DNA of 9,919 nucleotides. It comes from JBEKCP01 sp050014815 (GTDB lineage Bacteria; Planctomycetota; Planctomycetia; Pirellulales; Thermoguttaceae). Of the stretch, positions 6,728-9,919 are shown in pieces. The position numbers were made by a program, and so were the translations under genes. The notes beneath the pieces were generated by a model. The model did not search any database and had not been told where the DNA came from. It saw nothing but the letters and a program-made list of their open reading frames with translations. Location of the stretch: contig JBEKCP010000164.1 of NCBI GenBank assembly GCA_050014815.1, positions 1 through 9,919 on the forward strand, written 5' to 3'. Each line of letters begins with the position of its first letter. Positions within the stretch are counted from its first letter, which is position 1.

Positions 6728-8368
6728 ATGCAACGTAGCACGATCATGTTGGGTGTGATTGTTCTCCTCGGCAGTTCCATTCAGAAGACGGTGGCCGGTG
6801 GTCGTCTTCCGGAGGGATGGCAGGCGGCGGGCGATAAGGCAGTGCTCCAGGAACTGACCGCCCAGCAGGACCCGAAACGCGGCCACGTCGCGCGGCTCCG
6901 CTGTACGCAGTTCGTGCCCGGCACGCCGTCGAGCCATGCGATGATCGCCCAGTTTGGGCACGTGGCCGTCCAAAGCGGCCGGTGGTATCGGCTGAGCCTC
7001 TGGGCACGGGCGTCCGACCTGGAAGCCGGCGTTGTACAGCTTAACATGGCCAATTTCCGAAACTGGTCGTCGGTCGGCCTGTCGGGCAGCTTCGTGCCCT
7101 CCGAAGACTGGCAGCGTTTCGAGTTTGTGTTCCAGGCTGAGCGGGACCTGAAGCCGGCCGACAGCCGCCTGGCGATCTACTTCCTGAGCACAGGCACTCT
7201 CTGGCTGGACGACGTGGCTATCGAGGAAACCGCACCGCCCAAGCGCCAGTGGCTGCCCGCGATCCCCATCGAGGGCTTGACCAACGCCCTGCCCAACAGC
7301 AGCTTCGAGGGAGGTGAGGGTTGGGGATGCTCGGCCGGCAGGTATTACGACTGGACGGCCAACCTGTTCCAGCGCATCGGCCAGTGGGACGACTCGCAGG
7401 CCTTTCACGGCAAGCGATCATGGAAGGTGACGCTCTCGCCCTCCCAGCCGCTGATGCTCTACGGCGGTTACACGCAGTTGGCGGCCGAGGTGCGGACGCT
7501 GGAACTCGGGCACGCCGGCTGGGTCCGTGTCGAGCCCGGACGGCCCTGCGTCTTCTCGGTCTACGTGAAGTCCGACCGGACTGGTGCGCCGGTTAGCGTG
7601 GGCCTCAAGGAACCCGAGGACTGGCGGCGGAGCAATCACCGCACGGTTTCGATCGGGCAGCAGTGGCAGCGGATCGAGGTAAGCTACACGCCCAAGGGCG
7701 AGTTCTTGCGTGGCTGCCTTGGTTTCGACTTGCCTGAAGGAGAAAAGGAACCGCGGACGCTGTGGATTGACGCCGCGCAGTTCGAGCGCGGCACCTTAGC
7801 CTCACCCTATCACCCCCGGGCCGAGCTGGAGGCGGGCATCGAGACAGGCGTCGTTGGCAACCTCTTCACTGATCCGAGCAAGGGCCTTTGCTTCCAAATC
7901 CGGGCCTTCAACGACTCCAAAGAGCCCAAGGTGTTGCGTGGGCGGCTTCGTGTCACCGACCCAGCCTGCCAGGCAGCGGTTCGCCGAAGTCGACAACTCC
8001 TGCAAGAGACATGGGCCGCCATCCACGTCCAACCAAAGTACCTGGCCGCCAGCATGTGGCCTTCGGAGGAGTTCGACGCCATCCGCTGGCGTCTGGCGAC
8101 CGAGACTCAGGAACTGCTCCACTACCCTGCCACCAGCAAAGCGACGGCCCCCTCGGTCTTGATCGACGCCACAGCCCTGCGGCCGGCGCAAGTAGAAGCT
8201 GTTTTGCCGTTTGAGCAGGCTGCCAAGGCGGGAAAACTTGAAGCCTTACCGAGGAGGTCTTTGCCACGGAACGCCTGGCTCCGCAGAAAGAGGCGCACTG
8301 GAAGGAACTCTGGCCTCGCTTTCGCGGCGGCAGCACGCCGGATGACGACGTGCCCACGGTCGCTATGA
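6728..8368 (+). CDS. secreted protein with two CBM4/9-like modules, C-terminus disrupted
   Basis: Start ATG 6728 has AAGGAG 6 nt upstream. A signal peptide (about 1-23, core MLGVIVLLGSS, cleavage near TVA) leads to two jelly-roll carbohydrate-binding modules of the CBM4/9 type. The first (about 27-167) ends TLWLDDVAIEE. The second (about 177-345) starts NALPNSSFEGGEGWG, ends LWIDAAQFERG. Such modules usually precede a catalytic domain. Here residues 346-411 begin another beta domain (FQIRAFNDSKEPKVLRGRLRVTD) and then the similarity stops. Residues 412-505 are a segment I do not recognise, with coding-like GC3. The last 40 residues are Arg-rich and out of frame over a DinB fragment (8242 on), so they are not natural. 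The protein was probably longer and has been cut. The modules would bind a polysaccharide, likely the substrate of the neighbouring lyase-like and GH-A proteins. Confidence 0.7.
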   Translation: MQRSTIMLGVIVLLGSSIQKTVAGGRLPEGWQAAGDKAVLQELTAQQDPKRGHVARLRCTQFVPGTPSSHAMIAQFGHVAVQSGRWYRLSLWARASDLEAGVVQLNMANFRNWSSVGLSGSFVPSEDWQRFEFVFQAERDLKPADSRLAIYFLSTGTLWLDDVAIEETAPPKRQWLPAIPIEGLTNALPNSSFEGGEGWGCSAGRYYDWTANLFQRIGQWDDSQAFHGKRSWKVTLSPSQPLMLYGGYTQLAAEVRTLELGHAGWVRVEPGRPCVFSVYVKSDRTGAPVSVGLKEPEDWRRSNHRTVSIGQQWQRIEVSYTPKGEFLRGCLGFDLPEGEKEPRTLWIDAAQFERGTLASPYHPRAELEAGIETGVVGNLFTDPSKGLCFQIRAFNDSKEPKVLRGRLRVTDPACQAAVRRSRQLLQETWAAIHVQPKYLAASMWPSEEFDAIRWRLATETQELLHYPATSKATAPSVLIDATALRPAQVEAVLPFEQAAKAGKLEALPRRSLPRNAWLRRKRRTGRNSGLAFAAAARRMTTCPRSL

Positions 8369-8571
8369 TCCGCGACGTGTTGAAGGGAGCCCGCGGGCAC
8401 TTGCTGGCCACGCTTCGCGAGATCGGAGACACCTGCCTTGACGAGATCCCAGAAGCCCTGCGAGAACGCAAGCTCACGGTTCGCGACGTGTTCTTCATCC
8501 TTGCCTGGCACGAGGCCCACCACCAGGGGCAAGCGCACCTGACCGTCAACCTCTACAGAGCGAGCCGGTAG
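8242..8571 (+). pseudogene. C-terminal half of a DinB-like protein
   Basis: In the frame starting at 8242 (just after TGA 8239-8241) the sequence reads as the second half of a DinB/YfiT-like four-helix bundle: RLAPQKEAHWKELWPRF, MIRDVLKGARGHLLATLREI, then LTVRDVFFILAWHEAHHQGQ with the HxxxH-like metal ligands in WHEAHHQG, and HLTVNLYRA. The first half with the opening helix and its histidine is absent. There is no start with a ribosome site at the junction; a 73-aa product could begin at GTG 8350 but would be only the last helices. DinB-like proteins are metal-dependent thiol transferases and similar enzymes, but this remnant is probably inactive. Confidence 0.65.
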
Positions 8572-8591
8572 CCGCGTTGCCCGTCCAGCGA

Positions 8592-8597
8592 TACAAT
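8592..8597 (+). promoter_or_regulatory. possible -10 element upstream of the flavoprotein gene
   Basis: TACAAT matches TATAAT at five of six positions and lies 50 nt before the GTG start at 8648. No good -35 is seen at 17 bp (8569-8574 is TAGCCG). This is weak evidence, but the preceding DinB remnant ends at 8571, so a promoter in this 76-bp gap is reasonable. Confidence 0.25.
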
Positions 8598-8647
8598 CAA
8601 CGCTGTCGTGATGCAATCTGGCTGTACTCACATGAAAGGAGCTTACT

Positions 8648-9406
8648 GTGCCATCGGATCTGACCCGTCGCGGATTTCTCGGAAGTGCTGCGACTGCGGC
8701 TATGCTTGGCAGCGCCGCAACCATCGCGGCTGCTCCCAGCGAGGCTGATCGCGCCGCACAACCACGTCCCATCAAGATCCTTGGTATCTGTTGCAGCCCG
8801 CGCAAGGGCAAGAACACCGCTGCCGCCCTGAGCATCTGTCTCGACGCGGTCAAGGCGTTTGATGGGCGAATCGAAGTCGAACTCATCGAACTCGCGGGAC
8901 GGAAGATTCCAGGCGAGGTGGCGGCAGGGATCGCGTTGGAGCCGGGCCAGCGCGATGACTTTCCCGCCCTGGTGCCGAAGCTCTCCGAGCCCGCTGTCGC
9001 GGGAATCATCCTCGGCACGCCCGTCTACTTCGGCAATATGTCGTCGCTCTGCAAGGCGTTTCTGGATCGTTGCATCGTGTTCCACAAGGACAAGCCGCTG
9101 GCTAATAAGGTGTGCGGCGTCTTGGCGGTGGGCGGCGCGCGGAACGGCGGGGTGGAGCTGACGATTCGTTCGGTGCAAGTGGCATTGATGTCGCAGCAGA
9201 TGATCGTGGTGGGCGATGCCTTGCCGACCGGCCATTGGGGCGGGACGGTCTGGGGCGGCAACCCCGCCGTCAACACGGGTCCGACGCCCGACATCGCCCG
9301 CGACGTGGAAGGCATCGCCAGCGTCAAGAACCTCGGCCATCGCGTGGCAGAGATGGTGCTGCGACTACATGCCACCGACCCTGGCAGCGTGGTCAAGCCG
9401 CGCTGA
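8648..9406 (+). CDS. Tat-exported flavodoxin-fold NAD(P)H-dependent oxidoreductase
   Basis: A 252-aa protein. GTG 8648 is preceded by AAAGGAG with 6 nt spacing. The twin-arginine signal TRRGFLG (6-12) and the following Ala-rich core (to about 30) predict export in folded form with its cofactor. The flavodoxin fold follows: strand 1 and the FMN-phosphate loop GICCSPRKGKNT (46-57), the second FMN loop in ILGTPVYFGNMSS (121-133) with the SSLCKAFLDR helix after it, and VGGARNGGVELTIRS (from about 161) near the isoalloxazine. It resembles NADPH-dependent FMN reductase / iron-sulfur-flavoprotein relatives, but the compact cysteine cluster of the iron-sulfur type is absent. Substrate is unknown. It is unrelated in sequence to the flanking genes and 30 nt separate it from the MFS gene, so the two may be co-transcribed. 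Confidence 0.8.
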   Translation: MPSDLTRRGFLGSAATAAMLGSAATIAAAPSEADRAAQPRPIKILGICCSPRKGKNTAAALSICLDAVKAFDGRIEVELIELAGRKIPGEVAAGIALEPGQRDDFPALVPKLSEPAVAGIILGTPVYFGNMSSLCKAFLDRCIVFHKDKPLANKVCGVLAVGGARNGGVELTIRSVQVALMSQQMIVVGDALPTGHWGGTVWGGNPAVNTGPTPDIARDVEGIASVKNLGHRVAEMVLRLHATDPGSVVKPR

Positions 9407-9436
9407 GCATCGCGGGGGCGAAAGAAGGAACGCATC

Positions 9437-9781
9437 TTGCTTGGGGCCTTGAAATACCGCAACTTCCGCCTGTTCTTTTTCGGACAGAGCATTTCCCTGA
9501 TCGGCACCTGGATGCAGCAGGTCGCCATGATCTGGCTCGTCTACCGGCTGAGCAACTCGGCGTTCCTGTTGGGGCTGGTGGGCTTTTGCAGCCAGATCCC
9601 CAGTTTCTTCCTGGCCCCCGTGGCTGGCGTGTTCACCGACCGCTGGAACCTGCACCGGACAATTCTCCTGACGCAGAGCCTGGCCATGGGCCAGGCCATG
9701 ATCCTGGCCGTGCTTACCTTGACCGGCACGGTTGCCGTCTGGCATGTCCTTTTGCTTGGGCCAGTGCGCTATTCGGCCTGA
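9437..9781 (+). pseudogene. MFS transporter, N-terminal part before an internal deletion
   Basis: TTG 9437 has AAGGAA 6 nt upstream. The 114-aa frame encodes the first four membrane segments of an EntS/MFS_3-type major facilitator: FFFGQSISLIGTWMQQVAM (TM1), AFLLGLVGFCSQIPSFFLAPVAG (TM2), the motif A loop GVFTDRWNLHR, TM3, and VAVWHVLLLG opening TM4. Normally TM4 continues to the GxxNAFDxPARQ loop; here it ends in PVRYSA and TGA. The next bases, in another frame, encode a much later part of the same family (separate entry). This is therefore one gene with a large out-of-frame internal deletion, giving a non-functional product. Confidence 0.75.
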
Positions 9782-9919
9782 GCCTGATCGCGTTTTCGTT
9801 TTCCCATGTTCTCTGGCTTTCGATGTCGCTGCTGGTGGTCAGCGGCTTCTCCGTGATGATGGAAACGGCGGCCAGCAACACCATCCTGCAAACCATCGTG
9901 GACGACGACAAACGCGGCC
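9760..9919 (+). pseudogene. MFS transporter, late part after the deletion, continues past window
   Basis: Reading from 9760 gives ASALFGLSLIAFSFSHVLWL then a segment with LLVVSGFSVMMETAASNTILQ, and TIVDDDKRG at the window edge. In EntS-like MFS proteins this corresponds to TM9-TM10 and the following NTLLQ..VPD..RGR loop, in the same order and orientation as the N-terminal part just upstream. About 180 codons (estimate from family layout) between TM4 and TM9 are missing. No start codon or ribosome site serves this part. Confidence 0.7.

Noticed and set aside
8122..9018. A 298-aa - strand open frame across the DinB remnant and flavoprotein
   Set aside because: It crosses two unrelated + strand genes and a spacer, and its sequence shows no family features.
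1..9919. Defence system, prophage, insertion sequence, tRNA or rRNA
   Set aside because: No transposase, integrase, phage structural gene, nuclease/toxin pair, terminal inverted repeat or RNA-gene signature was seen on either strand.

Overview
The window looks like a piece of a Planctomycetota chromosome, probably Pirellulales-like. The reasons are the high GC content, the primary-type sigma factor with a long lineage-specific insert, several secreted carbohydrate-active proteins, a Tat-exported flavoprotein, and intergenic low-complexity elements (CCCCTGA heptamers, GGATTTTGG/CCAAAATCC runs, a CCAGCCCGAAGCGCGAGCGAGGG element) that I recall from such genomes. This assignment is inference from sequence style; no marker gene was searched. 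All convincing intact genes are on the + strand.

Layout: 1-445 is a leader with a perfect 26-bp palindrome (71-96) and an extended -10 promoter candidate (391-399). 446-2029 is an rpoD/sigA-family sigma factor. 2036-2133 is a repeat-rich spacer running straight into bioD (about 2125-2835), whose only in-frame start candidate upstream of the Walker A loop is a CTG inside the repeat. A small BON-domain gene follows (2860-3105). 3106-4049 is scarred DNA: a dispersed-repeat element, an inverted fragment of an extended SDR (NAD-dependent epimerase type) on the - strand, and an SDR gene on the + strand lacking its nucleotide-binding N-terminus.

4099-8368 is a secreted polysaccharide-processing set, three consecutive genes each with a signal peptide: a concanavalin-like/polysaccharide-lyase-14-like protein, a clan GH-A TIM-barrel glycoside hydrolase with both catalytic glutamates, and a protein with two CBM4/9-like modules. 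The first two are 16 nt apart and probably co-transcribed. The third appears cut: after its second module it runs into sequence I cannot assign, then out of frame into the C-terminal half of a DinB-like protein (8242-8571). 8648-9406 is a Tat-signal flavodoxin-fold reductase. 9437-9919 is an EntS-like MFS transporter with a large internal deletion that joins the fourth membrane segment, out of frame, to a late one; it runs off the window.

No clear new multi-gene system is visible. The notable signals are the secreted GH-A/PL14-like/CBM cluster, whose substrate is not readable from sequence, and the concentration of broken genes: an SDR/epimerase scar, a CBM/DinB junction and an MFS deletion within about 7 kb, plus a bioD start overrun by repeats. 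This means either real local genome decay by repeat-associated recombination or errors in assembly. Read mapping across 3180, 3410, 8240 and 9760 would decide.
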